A stretch of DNA of 64,000 nucleotides from Cylindrospermopsis curvispora GIHE-G1 (GTDB lineage Bacteria; Cyanobacteriota; Cyanobacteriia; Cyanobacteriales; Nostocaceae). Of this stretch, positions 1 through 8,254 are shown in pieces. The notes below the pieces were generated by a model. The model ran no database searches and was not told the origin of the DNA. It saw only the letters and a list, made by a program, of their open reading frames with translations. Location: assembly GCF_014489415.1 (NCBI RefSeq), contig NZ_CP060822.1, positions 2,155,501 through 2,219,500 of the forward strand, read 5' to 3'. Position 1 is the stretch's first letter. Every line of letters begins with the position of its first letter. A program made the position numbers and the translations under genes.

Positions 1-272
1 ACATTGTCTACAACAGCGTGTAATAAAACTTCAGAGATCAACTGGTAATCTCCCAATTGGTTTCTCAATTGTAATTCTCGGTTGAGTGAACCATCAGTTC
101 TACCTATTCTGAGTAAACCTGGTTTTGCATCACCTACTATCCAAACTTGGAAATAATAAATATCAGGCGTAAACTGTCCCCAATAGGATCTTATTTCTAA
201 AGGGATACCTTGGATGTGAAAACAGGTGTTTTCTTGAATTATTAGTGGTAGCTGATTGGTAGAATCACTCAT
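1..272 (-). CDS. Partial protein of the VWA/FHA cluster (N-terminal 90 residues)
   Basis: An open frame on the minus strand starts at ATG 270-272 (MSDSTNQLPL...) and runs off the left edge without a stop, so only about 90 residues are visible. They include RSYWGQFTPDIYYFQVW and a basic/leucine-rich stretch. I recognise no catalytic motif. The gene is the last visible one of a minus-strand series with FHA and VWA proteins, 26 nt after the FHA gene stop. Cyanobacterial clusters of this kind often also carry a PP2C-type serine/threonine phosphatase, and this could be its N-terminus. That is a guess from context; the diagnostic part lies outside the window. Confidence 0.6.
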   Translation of the reverse strand, partial: MSDSTNQLPLIIQENTCFHIQGIPLEIRSYWGQFTPDIYYFQVWIVGDAKPGLLRIGRTDGSLNRELQLRNQLGDYQLISEVLLHAVVDN

Positions 273-298
273 CTTATTATTAGATCTCTATATGCTAT

Positions 299-823
299 CT
301 AGCTGTTTTTAAAAACAAATTTAACCTTACCAAATGCAATTTCATCGTCTGGTTTTAGAGGAGTGGGGACAGTAATTCTAGCACTGAATCGTGTTTGTCC
401 TTGACCTTTAATAAATACTCCATTGGTAGATCCTAAATCCTTGACCTTCCATATTCCCGCCTCCTGATAAATTTCCGCGTGGTTACGGGATACTGTGTCT
501 CCACCAGGAAAGGTTTCCAAATCTATATCCACCGGGCCAGTATCCTGGTCAAAAATACCGACTATGGCATTATTTTCCAGAATAAATTCCGGTATGGGAG
601 CATTGATCTGTTTACAGACTAACCTAGCAGTTGCGGATGTCCTTGTAAGTGGTATGGTTGGTGAATAGCTATTATCTGATATTGGTGGTGGAGCTGGTTG
701 AATAATGGTGGGTGGTATGATTGACGCTGTAGTGACAGCAATTGGCAGTTCCGAACCACAAATACTGCAGAACTCTGTATTATCTGGGTTTTGGTCATAT
801 CCACAAGCTGTACAAGTAATCAT
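299..823 (-). CDS. Zinc-ribbon FHA domain protein
   Basis: This 174-residue protein has two parts. Residues 1-25 form a small zinc ribbon with two CxxC pairs (CTAC and CSIC). After a Pro/Thr-rich linker (about 30-65), residues about 75-174 form a forkhead-associated domain with the expected SRNHAEI and DLGSTNGVFI signatures. FHA domains bind phosphothreonine peptides, so this is probably a cytoplasmic phospho-dependent adaptor. It lies 54 nt downstream of a VWA gene on the same strand, in a probable operon. Zinc-ribbon plus FHA is a common cyanobacterial arrangement. The partner kinase is not in the window. Confidence 0.88.
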   Translation of the reverse strand: MITCTACGYDQNPDNTEFCSICGSELPIAVTTASIIPPTIIQPAPPPISDNSYSPTIPLTRTSATARLVCKQINAPIPEFILENNAIVGIFDQDTGPVDIDLETFPGGDTVSRNHAEIYQEAGIWKVKDLGSTNGVFIKGQGQTRFSARITVPTPLKPDDEIAFGKVKFVFKNS

Positions 824-877
824 GGTCTTTTATCCTTATGATGGTAGAGTTATGTTGAAATTGTACCAGAGAGATTC

Positions 878-2266
878 TTATGTTCCCGTAAGTTTTCGCA
901 TCTCCTCTTCTGAAAGCATATCATCATCATTACCCATTTTCACCGTTTTCCCTTTAGCACCCATTTTCACCGTCTTCCGAGTTCCCGATGAGATTTTTTT
1001 AGTCTTCCGCAATTCAGATTGGGCGTTATTTAAAGATTCTGTCATTTCCTTATTGCCAAGTCTTACCGTCATTCTTCTAGCTGTTTCTAATAATTCCTCT
1101 GCTTTTTGTGGATTCTTTTCTGCCATTTTGATAGATTGGTCAACCAGATTAGCAATATTGCATTGTTGCACATAGTCCATAACTTCTTGATTAACCTGAG
1201 CTGCATTATGCTGTCCAGGAATAAATTGGATAATGAGATTTTCTGGTGGTATTTCACCACGCCTTTTTTCTCCGGGAATGTCATAGGTCAATCCCAGTTG
1301 AGCAATACGTACACGAGAAGCAGGACGGTTATTAACTGTAAATTCTAGAATGAATATAGTTTCATCATGAGCAATAGCATTTCCCAAGGGAAAGGGATCT
1401 TGATTAATGGGAAATTCCGCTTGGGTAGGATAAGCACGAACAATACGACTTAGTTCTACTCCTTTCACAGTTTTTACACTTAAAGCTAGATTAGTGATTA
1501 CCTCCTGTTGTGCTTCACTATATTCAGCAATAATCTTGCCAGGTAAATCTAGTATGGATGTTTCTGTACCTTTAGCGATTCCCGGTACCACATAGAATAG
1601 TTTTCCTCCCGTGCAATCACTCAGATGGCTTAATAAATCTTCATTGAACTCTTCCCCCACTCCCAACGCTGTAATTGGTATATTACGGGTGGCAAAATTA
1701 TTAGCAATTGATTGACACTGATCTTCATCAAATGTTTGTCCATCGGTGAATAATAGAACCCGTTTGACAGTCATTTCCTGTTGACTCAATATATCAAATG
1801 CACGCCGTAGTCCTAAACCCATGCGCGTACCACCAGAAAAATTTCTCAAGTTGTTAATGGCAGTTTCCAGTTTTTTAATTTCTGTAGCACTGGTTAGTCC
1901 AATAATTGAGGAAGCACTATCATTAAATTGCACTATGGCAATACGATCTTGTTGTTTTAATCTCCCAGAATTAACTAAGGCTAATAGGGATTCAATCACT
2001 ATGTCTATTTTTGATTTGCCTCCTGTCACCTCCCGATATTCTTTGCCATCCTGTTCATAGGTGACACCTGTAGGTTTAGTCTCACCTGCGACCACTTCAT
2101 ACATGGATCCACTAGTATCAATAACAAAAGTAAAAGTAGTTGGTGGAAGACTGGTAGCTATATCTTTGAGAGGACGCAACTTGAGCATAACAAATAACTT
2201 TTGTCCTTCCGTATCCGCTGGCATAAATTCCCGATGGGGTGTAATACTAGTCTTGATGGCATTCAT
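878..2266 (-). CDS. VWA domain protein with complete MIDAS site
   Basis: The 462-residue protein has no signal peptide or membrane segment. A von Willebrand factor A domain spans about residues 43-240: DTSGS at 50-54, the metal-binding Thr in SGGTRMG, and the Asp in LLFTDGQ make a complete MIDAS site. A beta-rich region follows (about 250-350), then a charged helical tail with two KTVKMG motifs and an acidic end. Each KTVKMG threonine lies in a basic context and could be a phosphorylation site read by the FHA protein encoded 54 nt downstream; that link is inference. VWA domains of this kind are metal-dependent adhesion or assembly modules. No enzymatic function is evident. Confidence 0.88.
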   Translation of the reverse strand: MNAIKTSITPHREFMPADTEGQKLFVMLKLRPLKDIATSLPPTTFTFVIDTSGSMYEVVAGETKPTGVTYEQDGKEYREVTGGKSKIDIVIESLLALVNSGRLKQQDRIAIVQFNDSASSIIGLTSATEIKKLETAINNLRNFSGGTRMGLGLRRAFDILSQQEMTVKRVLLFTDGQTFDEDQCQSIANNFATRNIPITALGVGEEFNEDLLSHLSDCTGGKLFYVVPGIAKGTETSILDLPGKIIAEYSEAQQEVITNLALSVKTVKGVELSRIVRAYPTQAEFPINQDPFPLGNAIAHDETIFILEFTVNNRPASRVRIAQLGLTYDIPGEKRRGEIPPENLIIQFIPGQHNAAQVNQEVMDYVQQCNIANLVDQSIKMAEKNPQKAEELLETARRMTVRLGNKEMTESLNNAQSELRKTKKISSGTRKTVKMGAKGKTVKMGNDDDMLSEEEMRKLTGT

Positions 2267-2357
2267 TTTATCTTTCCTGAAGTTAATTTTTGAGATTAAT
2301 TTTTGCAGTTAAACAAATTGGGTAATTAATCTGTTTTTGTAATCAAACTACTAAGAC

Positions 2358-2744
2358 CTAAACAAAGTTTAAAGGTGGCAATATACCCGATTGGGGTTGT
2401 ATATCTGATATATCTGGAGTAATCATTTGAGGAACTTCCTGATTGCCATCCTCCTGCAGTTGATCAATATTTTCATCAATTAGCAATCTTAAATGAAGAC
2501 TAAGAGAACTAAATCTATAACCCTGCTTGATATCCTGAGTCCAGGTTTGAATAATTTGATTTAGTTGATAATCCCTAATTGCTGACAGGCTAAGATCCTG
2601 TAGTGTCTTGCGAATGTTCTCCCTAACCAGAGGTGTAAACACTTTTTCTGGTGCATCTTCCTCCATATGATTTAACTCTAAACTGTAACTGTACGATTCA
2701 GATGGTGAACCTTCTGGTTTCAGATGGAAAGTATATTTAACCAT
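2358..2744 (-). CDS. Hypothetical 128-residue protein between two VWA genes
   Basis: I do not recognise this small soluble protein. It opens with a predicted beta hairpin (VKYTFHLKPEG...YSYSLELNH), continues with a helical, acidic middle (about residues 30-105), and ends in a Pro/Ile-rich tail. No cysteines, signal peptide or membrane segment are visible. It is 28 nt downstream of the membrane VWA gene and 91 nt upstream of the soluble VWA gene, all on one strand, so it probably works with them. Its retention between two VWA genes suggests an accessory or adaptor role, but nothing in the sequence names one. Confidence 0.7.
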   Translation of the reverse strand: MVKYTFHLKPEGSPSESYSYSLELNHMEEDAPEKVFTPLVRENIRKTLQDLSLSAIRDYQLNQIIQTWTQDIKQGYRFSSLSLHLRLLIDENIDQLQEDGNQEVPQMITPDISDIQPQSGILPPLNFV

Positions 2745-2772
2745 TGTGCCAATTGAACAAGGATTCGGATAA

Positions 2773-4242
2773 TCAGGTTTTATCTTTAACTTCTAGGGTG
2801 ATTTTCCCTAACTTACGGATATCACCCACCTTTAAACTCTGAGTAGTAACTCTCATTTTCTTCATCCTAGCATATTCTTGGTCGAACTCCATAATAATAT
2901 CACTTCCTTCCTTAAATATTCTAGCAGTAAGCGGTGCAAATCCGTCTGTTGCACTTAGGGGAATTTCCACGTTCACAGAAGTACCTATGGAAATTGGCCT
3001 AGTACCCAGTAAATATTTGGTCTGCTCCGTGGGTGTCCAATGCACTAACAAATAAGGTTCTGAATTTAACTGTTTTTGTTCAATCCAAGCAATCATCAAT
3101 CCGATAAAAAACCCTAATATGGATACACCAGATAAGCGTCCCATAATGTCTCCTAGAATACTTGATGTGATTAAAAAGCCACCAGCACCGATTCCACCAC
3201 CTACAGTTCCCCCCAGGAGCGCGTTTTTGAAGTTGAGATTGGGGACGAAGAGTTTTGTGCCAGCTCCCACCACAGCTCCCAAAATCACCCAACCTCCAAT
3301 TTTGGTAATTACTTCCAGACCAAGGATTCCTGAAAATGTTGTACTCACAAGAGGTGAGAATACCAGAAACAAAAATTGTCCACTTGCACCTGCGATGGTT
3401 CCTGCTATCAGACTACCAATAATAGTGATAATTCCCTTTTTCGCAGTTAATAAGGGTAGTCGCATATAGCGATTTTGTCCCATAATTAAAGCCAAACATA
3501 TTCCCATAGACAAAAACGCTGTCCAACCACCAATGCGGAATATGGAATAGGTAAAACCATAGTTTTCACCAGTGTCGGATTCAATCAACTGTTTATAAAT
3601 TACCGCTTCTGCTTGGCTAAATGCTTGGTCAAATTGACCGGAATTAGCATAAAACACTAGGGAGCGATCGCCTGTGATTTGGGTTAAATAATTAGTGTCT
3701 GCACCTCCGGTAGCTACTGCAATTAGTTTAATTCCTGCATTTCTCACAGACAGGGCTGAATTGTAGGCAAAATTAGGATCATCTGGTATTCCATCGGTAA
3801 ATAAAATGATATTTTTGTTTAATGTTGTTGCTTGCAATTGATCTTGGGCAGTGTTAATACCTTCTCCCATAGGTGTTGAGCCATTTTCTAATAGTTGATT
3901 AATGGCATTATTTAAAATATTAATGTCGTTTGTCAATGGAGCAGGGGTTGCAACTGCTGAGCCAAAATTCACCACTGCTATTTGATCTACTTCTAAGTTA
4001 CGACGTTGCACAAACTGACTGGCGGCCGTTTTAACTTCCGTTAATTTACCATCACTCATGCTTGAGGATGTGTCAATTAATAAGACTATCGCTTGAGGAT
4101 TTGTTGTGGGTTTATTCCCACTTTTGGTTAGGGCTAGAAATGGTTCTCCTAGCAAGATTGCTGCTGTTAAACAGCCAGCGGATCCATATATGGCAAATAA
4201 TAGGGTTTTGTTGTTTTTTAAGCGATTGGTTAGGTTCAACAT
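2773..4242 (-). CDS. Membrane-anchored VWA protein with C-terminal FHA-like domain
   Basis: The 489-residue protein begins with an N-terminal hydrophobic anchor (about 14-37). A VWA domain follows (about 50-225) with DTSSS at 57-61, the Thr in GSTPMGEG and LFTDGIP, so its MIDAS looks intact. Then come several hydrophobic, glycine-rich segments (about 232-390) that look like a multi-pass membrane bundle. The soluble C-terminal domain (about 397-489) contains RPISIGTS and resembles a degenerate FHA fold. The topology suggests a VWA domain outside or in the periplasm and the FHA-like tail in the cytoplasm. The gene is 67 nt after a lipoprotein gene and upstream of a soluble VWA and an FHA gene. 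Role unknown; signalling or complex assembly at the membrane is an inference. Confidence 0.82.
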   Translation of the reverse strand: MLNLTNRLKNNKTLLFAIYGSAGCLTAAILLGEPFLALTKSGNKPTTNPQAIVLLIDTSSSMSDGKLTEVKTAASQFVQRRNLEVDQIAVVNFGSAVATPAPLTNDINILNNAINQLLENGSTPMGEGINTAQDQLQATTLNKNIILFTDGIPDDPNFAYNSALSVRNAGIKLIAVATGGADTNYLTQITGDRSLVFYANSGQFDQAFSQAEAVIYKQLIESDTGENYGFTYSIFRIGGWTAFLSMGICLALIMGQNRYMRLPLLTAKKGIITIIGSLIAGTIAGASGQFLFLVFSPLVSTTFSGILGLEVITKIGGWVILGAVVGAGTKLFVPNLNFKNALLGGTVGGGIGAGGFLITSSILGDIMGRLSGVSILGFFIGLMIAWIEQKQLNSEPYLLVHWTPTEQTKYLLGTRPISIGTSVNVEIPLSATDGFAPLTARIFKEGSDIIMEFDQEYARMKKMRVTTQSLKVGDIRKLGKITLEVKDKT

Positions 4243-4309
4243 TTTACTTATTTTAAATAGGTGTAATAAAATTCCTGATGCAATTCAATTCTCTGGTTTT
4301 TTACCGTTA

Positions 4310-5212
4310 TTAATTTGGGGTTCTCACTTTTATTTGAGTAACATACCAGGTGGCATTATCCTGATTCCAATCAAGATAAAATCTTAATCTGACTGGAAGC
4401 AATCGACCATTTTTCATACTATATTGACCTCGAAAATTAACGATAGCCGAGTCGTTATCTTCCGATTGAGTACCAACCCTAATTACCCTAACACTCTCAA
4501 CTTGCGTCCACCATCCTAAAAAGGAATCATAACCATTTGGATGTAAATTTAGATCTTCTTTAACTGTACTTGGATAAATATCCCAAGCAGTATCATACTG
4601 TTTATTATTGATCTTATCATAATAATCTCGAATTACTTGTTCAGGTGAAATTCTGGAAGTATTTTGTGTTGCTGTGTAGGACTTTTGAACTGAATCTGCT
4701 CTTGGTGGTATTTGGGATTTAGTTTTAGGAATGGGTGCAGCTGTGGTAGCTATTACTGTCGATTTTTTTACTGAATCCTCCATAGTAACCGGATCGGATT
4801 TAAGGGTAGACCCTAAACCCACTTCTAAATTAAAATTTTTCATCCCTTGTGGTGCACCCACCTGTATGGTGTATTGACCAGTTTTAAGCAAATCTTTCCC
4901 TTTAACAATTTCAGTGTCTGGAGTAAACACCCAAACACAAACATCACTATCCGTACTGTAACTCAATTTATCCCCTGCTATTGCTGCAAAGGTGTACCCC
5001 ACATGTTGCTCCACACTTACCTGGTTAGATTTACTAATTCTACCTTGATTGAATGTAAGGTTTTCAACATTTTTGGCATTTAACGAAACTGTAGGTTTAT
5101 CAGGACAACCGGGTGAACTTAAAAGATTGGATGAAATAGATCCATGAGGATTGACTCCTTGACAACCGAGAAGTGATAAACAGGTGGAGCAAAAAATTAT
5201 TTTCTTCAACAT
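4310..5212 (-). CDS. Lipoprotein with NTF2-like C-terminal domain (paralogue 1)
   Basis: I place the start at ATG 5210-5212 (MLKKIIF...), not at a further upstream ATG at 5245, because it aligns with the neighbour's start and gives a clean lipoprotein signal with lipobox LSLLGC. Residues about 30-130 are almost identical to the next gene and include VEQHVGYTFAAIAGDKLSYS and VWVFTPDTEIVKGKDLL, a PPC-like or carbohydrate-binding-like beta domain. A Lys/Thr/Pro linker follows. The C-terminal domain (about 195-300; EQVIRDYYDKINNKQYDTAWDIYP) looks NTF2-like. The protein is probably tethered in the periplasm or outer membrane near the membrane VWA protein encoded 67 nt downstream. Ligand unknown. 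Confidence 0.8.
   Translation of the reverse strand: MLKKIIFCSTCLSLLGCQGVNPHGSISSNLLSSPGCPDKPTVSLNAKNVENLTFNQGRISKSNQVSVEQHVGYTFAAIAGDKLSYSTDSDVCVWVFTPDTEIVKGKDLLKTGQYTIQVGAPQGMKNFNLEVGLGSTLKSDPVTMEDSVKKSTVIATTAAPIPKTKSQIPPRADSVQKSYTATQNTSRISPEQVIRDYYDKINNKQYDTAWDIYPSTVKEDLNLHPNGYDSFLGWWTQVESVRVIRVGTQSEDNDSAIVNFRGQYSMKNGRLLPVRLRFYLDWNQDNATWYVTQIKVRTPN
4812..5118. repeat. Direct repeat copy 1 shared by the two lipoprotein genes
   Basis: This 307-bp stretch matches 5759-6065 at a constant offset of 947 with only a few substitutions, mostly at the end nearest the gene start. The sequences on either side (different C-terminal domains, different linkers) do not match. The signal-peptide segments (5157-5212 and 6110-6165) match again at an offset of 953. 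Confidence 0.9.
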
Positions 5213-5274
5213 AGCGAAATTTTTACAATTTATAGCCGTATTCATCTACAACGAAAGCGGTCCAGAATGGTTAC

Positions 5275-6165
5275 CTATTGCCAAGCAGGATAGACCTCAG
5301 AAATTTTCCACCTTGTGTTTTCTTTTTCAAAAAAATAAGTTAGATTTCTAGTAAACTTTCCCGATTTTCCCCTATCAATTCCATACCTACTGTGTAAATA
5401 TCTCTCCTCCCTTACTCTAACCCTAATATAAGGACGTTTCCCAGAATTTGAAAAATTAACCACTCTTTTTATTTCTGAAGAAATATATTCATAATATGCT
5501 CCATTTTGTCTTAACCACTGCACTGGTCCATCAGCTTTAGTTGTAAAATTGTGCATTTTGCCAGTTGCTAATTGATCTACTAAATTGGTATCAAAGGGTG
5601 ATGCAAATATTTGAGGTTTTGCCGCGTACCATTGTTTAACTAGTTCCACAGCATCTTCTTCAGAAATATCATGTTCTGGCTGTGAATTATTCTCTTTTGC
5701 ATCTAATTTTATTGTGGGAATTGATTCAGTGGTGGGAGTAATGTTAGTCTGTAAATCTCCTAAACCCACTTCTAAATTAAAATTTTTCATCCCTTGTGGT
5801 GCACCCACCTGTATGGTGTATTGACCAGTTTTAAGCAAATCTTTCCCTTTAACAATTTCAGTGTCTGGAGTAAACACCCAAACACAAACATCACTATCCG
5901 TACTGTAACTCAATTTATCCCCTGCTATTGCTGCAAAGGTGTACCCCACATGTTGCTCCACACTTACCTGGTTAGATTTACTAATTCTACCCTGATTGAA
6001 TGTGATTTTTTCAACATTTTTGGCATTTAATGAAACTCTAGGTTTATCAGGACAACCAGGTGAACCTAAATGAAGAATCCCCGTCCCTTTAGGGGTGGGG
6101 AGTGTCAATCCTTGACAACCCAGAAGCGATAAACAGGTGGAGTAAAAAATCATTTTCTTCAACAT
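5275..6165 (-). CDS. Lipoprotein with ARC6 IMS-like C-terminal domain (paralogue 2)
   Basis: A 296-residue lipoprotein (MLKKMIFYSTC, lipobox LSLLGC) and paralogue of the next gene downstream. The shared beta domain is nearly identical, but the C-terminal part differs. From about residue 168 (SEEDAVELVKQWYAAK) to RWKISEVYPAW it resembles the ARC6-like IMS domain (DUF4101) found in cyanobacterial exported proteins. Between the lipobox and the shared domain, about 11 codons (GLTLPTPKGTGIL) are encoded by a TnpB-type right-end hairpin read in frame (see 6075-6108). The paralogue has unrelated sequence there. The gene probably starts the VWA/FHA operon. Function unknown. Confidence 0.8.
   Translation of the reverse strand: MLKKMIFYSTCLSLLGCQGLTLPTPKGTGILHLGSPGCPDKPRVSLNAKNVEKITFNQGRISKSNQVSVEQHVGYTFAAIAGDKLSYSTDSDVCVWVFTPDTEIVKGKDLLKTGQYTIQVGAPQGMKNFNLEVGLGDLQTNITPTTESIPTIKLDAKENNSQPEHDISEEDAVELVKQWYAAKPQIFASPFDTNLVDQLATGKMHNFTTKADGPVQWLRQNGAYYEYISSEIKRVVNFSNSGKRPYIRVRVREERYLHSRYGIDRGKSGKFTRNLTYFFEKENTRWKISEVYPAWQ
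5759..6065. repeat. Direct repeat copy 2 shared by the two lipoprotein genes
   Basis: Partner of the repeat at 4812-5118. The shift of the offset from 947 to 953 across the variable linker reflects the presence of the hairpin module at 6075-6108 in this copy and a shorter unrelated linker in the other. Confidence 0.9.
6075..6108 (+). mobile_element. TnpB/IS605-type right-end hairpin inside a lipoprotein gene
   Basis: The module reads GAATCCCC...GGGGAGTGTCAA on the plus strand. Bases 6079-6087 pair with 6092-6100 around a TTTA loop in nine pairs, two of them G-T wobbles, which suggests selection as RNA. It matches the second module at 31350-31382 in architecture. IS200/IS605-family right ends, which form the 3' end of the TnpB omegaRNA, have the same plan: GAATC, hairpin with a CTTTAG-type loop, then TCAA. 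No tnpB is nearby. The palindrome is read antisense as in-frame codons of the minus-strand lipoprotein. Confidence 0.65.
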
Positions 6166-6236
6166 ATCAAAATTATCTCATCTGTTATCTACCAACCTTG
6201 ATTTGAAATTCGTTCCTTTTAACAACCAACCAATTC

Positions 6237-6998
6237 CTATGGTAAAGTGAGAATCTCCACCCCATTTTCCGTTACCGCTATAGTATGCTCAAACTGAGCG
6301 GAAAGTTTCCTATCCCTTGTAATAGCAGTCCACCCATCAGCTAACATCTCAAACTCATAGGAACCCTCATTAATCATTGGTTCAATGGTAAAGACCATAC
6401 CCGGTCTTAATAATCTACCAGTTCCCCTAGTCCCAAAATGAGGAATGTCTGGCGCAGTATGAAAAATCTTATTAATTCCATGACCGACAAAATCCCGCAC
6501 CACCGAAAACCCATAACTCTCCGCATGCTCTTGAATAGCAGCACCAATGTCACCAATTCTCCCACCAGGTCTAACTTCTGCAATACCTAAATGTAAACAC
6601 TTCTGTGTCACCTCTACCAATTTTTTGGCTATGGGCCTAGCTTCACCTACAATAAAGGTTTTAGATGTATCCCCATGATAACCATCTAATACAGGCGTTA
6701 CATCAATGTTGATAATATCACCCTTCTTGAGAATCCGTTGTGAACTGGGAATACCATGACAAATTACTTCATTTAAACTAGTACAAATTGATTTAGGAAA
6801 GCCCATATAACCCAAGGGCGCACTCTTGGCCCCATGAGCTTGTGTCCATGCTTCCGCTTCATCATTCAGTTCCTGAGTGGTTACACCAGGTTTAACCAAG
6901 GGTTCCAAGTGTTGTAACAACTGAGCTGCTAAACTTCCAGCACGTCGCATTTTTTCTATTTCTCGTGCAGACAAAAGAATAATTTGTTTGGTGTTCAT
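6237..6998 (-). CDS. map: Type I methionine aminopeptidase
   Basis: The 253-residue length is typical of bacterial MetAP type I, which removes the N-terminal Met from nascent proteins in the cytoplasm. The metal ligands are visible in order: His in NEVICHGIP, Asp in INIDVTPVLDGYHGDTSKTF, His in VGHGINKIFH, Glu in FTIEPMINEG and Glu in QFEHTIAVTENG. The ATG at 6996-6998 lies immediately after the stop of bvdR with no spacer, so translation is probably coupled and the two genes form an operon. Nothing in the sequence looks unusual. Confidence 0.96.
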   Translation of the reverse strand: MNTKQIILLSAREIEKMRRAGSLAAQLLQHLEPLVKPGVTTQELNDEAEAWTQAHGAKSAPLGYMGFPKSICTSLNEVICHGIPSSQRILKKGDIINIDVTPVLDGYHGDTSKTFIVGEARPIAKKLVEVTQKCLHLGIAEVRPGGRIGDIGAAIQEHAESYGFSVVRDFVGHGINKIFHTAPDIPHFGTRGTGRLLRPGMVFTIEPMINEGSYEFEMLADGWTAITRDRKLSAQFEHTIAVTENGVEILTLP

Positions 6999-8003
6999 TT
7001 ACCGATCTTGAACCAAAAATATTGTTAATCCGGTCTCAGCTGCTCTACGAGCTGCATCTGCAATCTTTAAAGTGTATAAACTTTGTTCTGCAGTTACGTA
7101 TAAAGGGGAACCATGAAAAATATGATCTAAAACCATTTTAGTATCTCTGGCAAATAATCCCTGACGATTAGCAATTTCTATTGACCTTGTGTCTTCAGGT
7201 CCTATAAAAATTCCCTTATCACCATCCAGAATTAAACTCCCATTTTCCGCACTGACTTCCAATTTGCGTTCCGATTGCCATATAGTTTCGCCTTTACCAT
7301 AAATAACTTGAGCTAACAAACCATTGGCAAAACACAATTGGGCTATGCAAAGACAACCTTGATAATATTCCTCCTCTGTTTCCCAATATCGCTGATGACA
7401 ATTCACTGTTACTACCTGACCAAATACATCAGTGAGACGATGTAGTCGTGACAATGCACCTATAAAGGGGAACCCAAACAATTGATGGTTATAGGTCCAC
7501 TTTCTCGGAGCTGGATGTTCCGCCTTCATAGTGCTGTAACGAACATAAAACAACTGTCCCAGCATGGGTAAGTTTTCCTTTAGTACCTGGTGCCAACCAC
7601 CCAGAAGTTCAATGTGCTCTACATGGAGCAGTCTTTTTTTATCCTTTGCTAAAGCAATTAGTCCCTCCGCTTCTTCAATATCTAACGACAAAGGATACTC
7701 AACAATCAGATGTTTATTGTTATTCAATGCCGCACGAGCTATTCTACCATGGTCTGCATTGATTGTGGAAACAACTATTAAATTTATATCTTCTCTTTCT
7801 ACCAACTCCTCCCAGGAATTGCTTACTTGGGTTTCATAACTTTTTGCCAAGGTTTCTGTCTTCTCAGGAGTGTGCCCCGCAATAGCTACCACATTCGCTC
7901 GCTCATCCTGTTTAAATGCTTGAGCTCTGTGTTTAGCTGCATATCCACTGCCAATGAGACCTACTCCTATACTTTTTTTACCAGACAACTCATAATTGTA
8001 CAT
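6999..8003 (-). CDS. bvdR: Biliverdin reductase (Gfo/Idh/MocA family)
   Basis: This 334-residue oxidoreductase has an N-terminal Rossmann fold with VGLIGSGYAAKHRA, the GxGxxA-type NAD(P)-binding loop. The middle carries the blocks LLHVEHIELLGG, FYVRYST, APRKWTYNHQLFGFP and ALSRLHRLTD. I recognise these from the cyanobacterial biliverdin reductase BvdR (Synechocystis slr1784), which reduces biliverdin IX-alpha to bilirubin and affects phycobilisome content. The length fits (the Synechocystis protein is about 328 residues). It is encoded directly upstream of map with no intergenic base. The general Gfo/Idh/MocA family is certain; the BvdR subgroup rests on those conserved blocks as I recall them. 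Confidence 0.85.
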   Translation of the reverse strand: MYNYELSGKKSIGVGLIGSGYAAKHRAQAFKQDERANVVAIAGHTPEKTETLAKSYETQVSNSWEELVEREDINLIVVSTINADHGRIARAALNNNKHLIVEYPLSLDIEEAEGLIALAKDKKRLLHVEHIELLGGWHQVLKENLPMLGQLFYVRYSTMKAEHPAPRKWTYNHQLFGFPFIGALSRLHRLTDVFGQVVTVNCHQRYWETEEEYYQGCLCIAQLCFANGLLAQVIYGKGETIWQSERKLEVSAENGSLILDGDKGIFIGPEDTRSIEIANRQGLFARDTKMVLDHIFHGSPLYVTAEQSLYTLKIADAARRAAETGLTIFLVQDR

Positions 8004-8254
8004 AAAAACTTACCAGTTTACCCATTACCCAGCCAGTATAATTAAGTCTTATTCTTGAAATTAAGTGTAACACTTAACTGGCAAAAAACTATCTCGCCAA
8101 GTCCTAGTCATAACTTAACTGTTCATTAATCTTTTATTAACCTAATTAAGATAGCCTTTGTTTGTACATGAATCTTTTACTGGTATCAAGCACAAAAACT
8201 TGCTAAGTCAAGTTAAATCAAATATCAATCTAGACAATTGTTAGAGAAAGAAAA

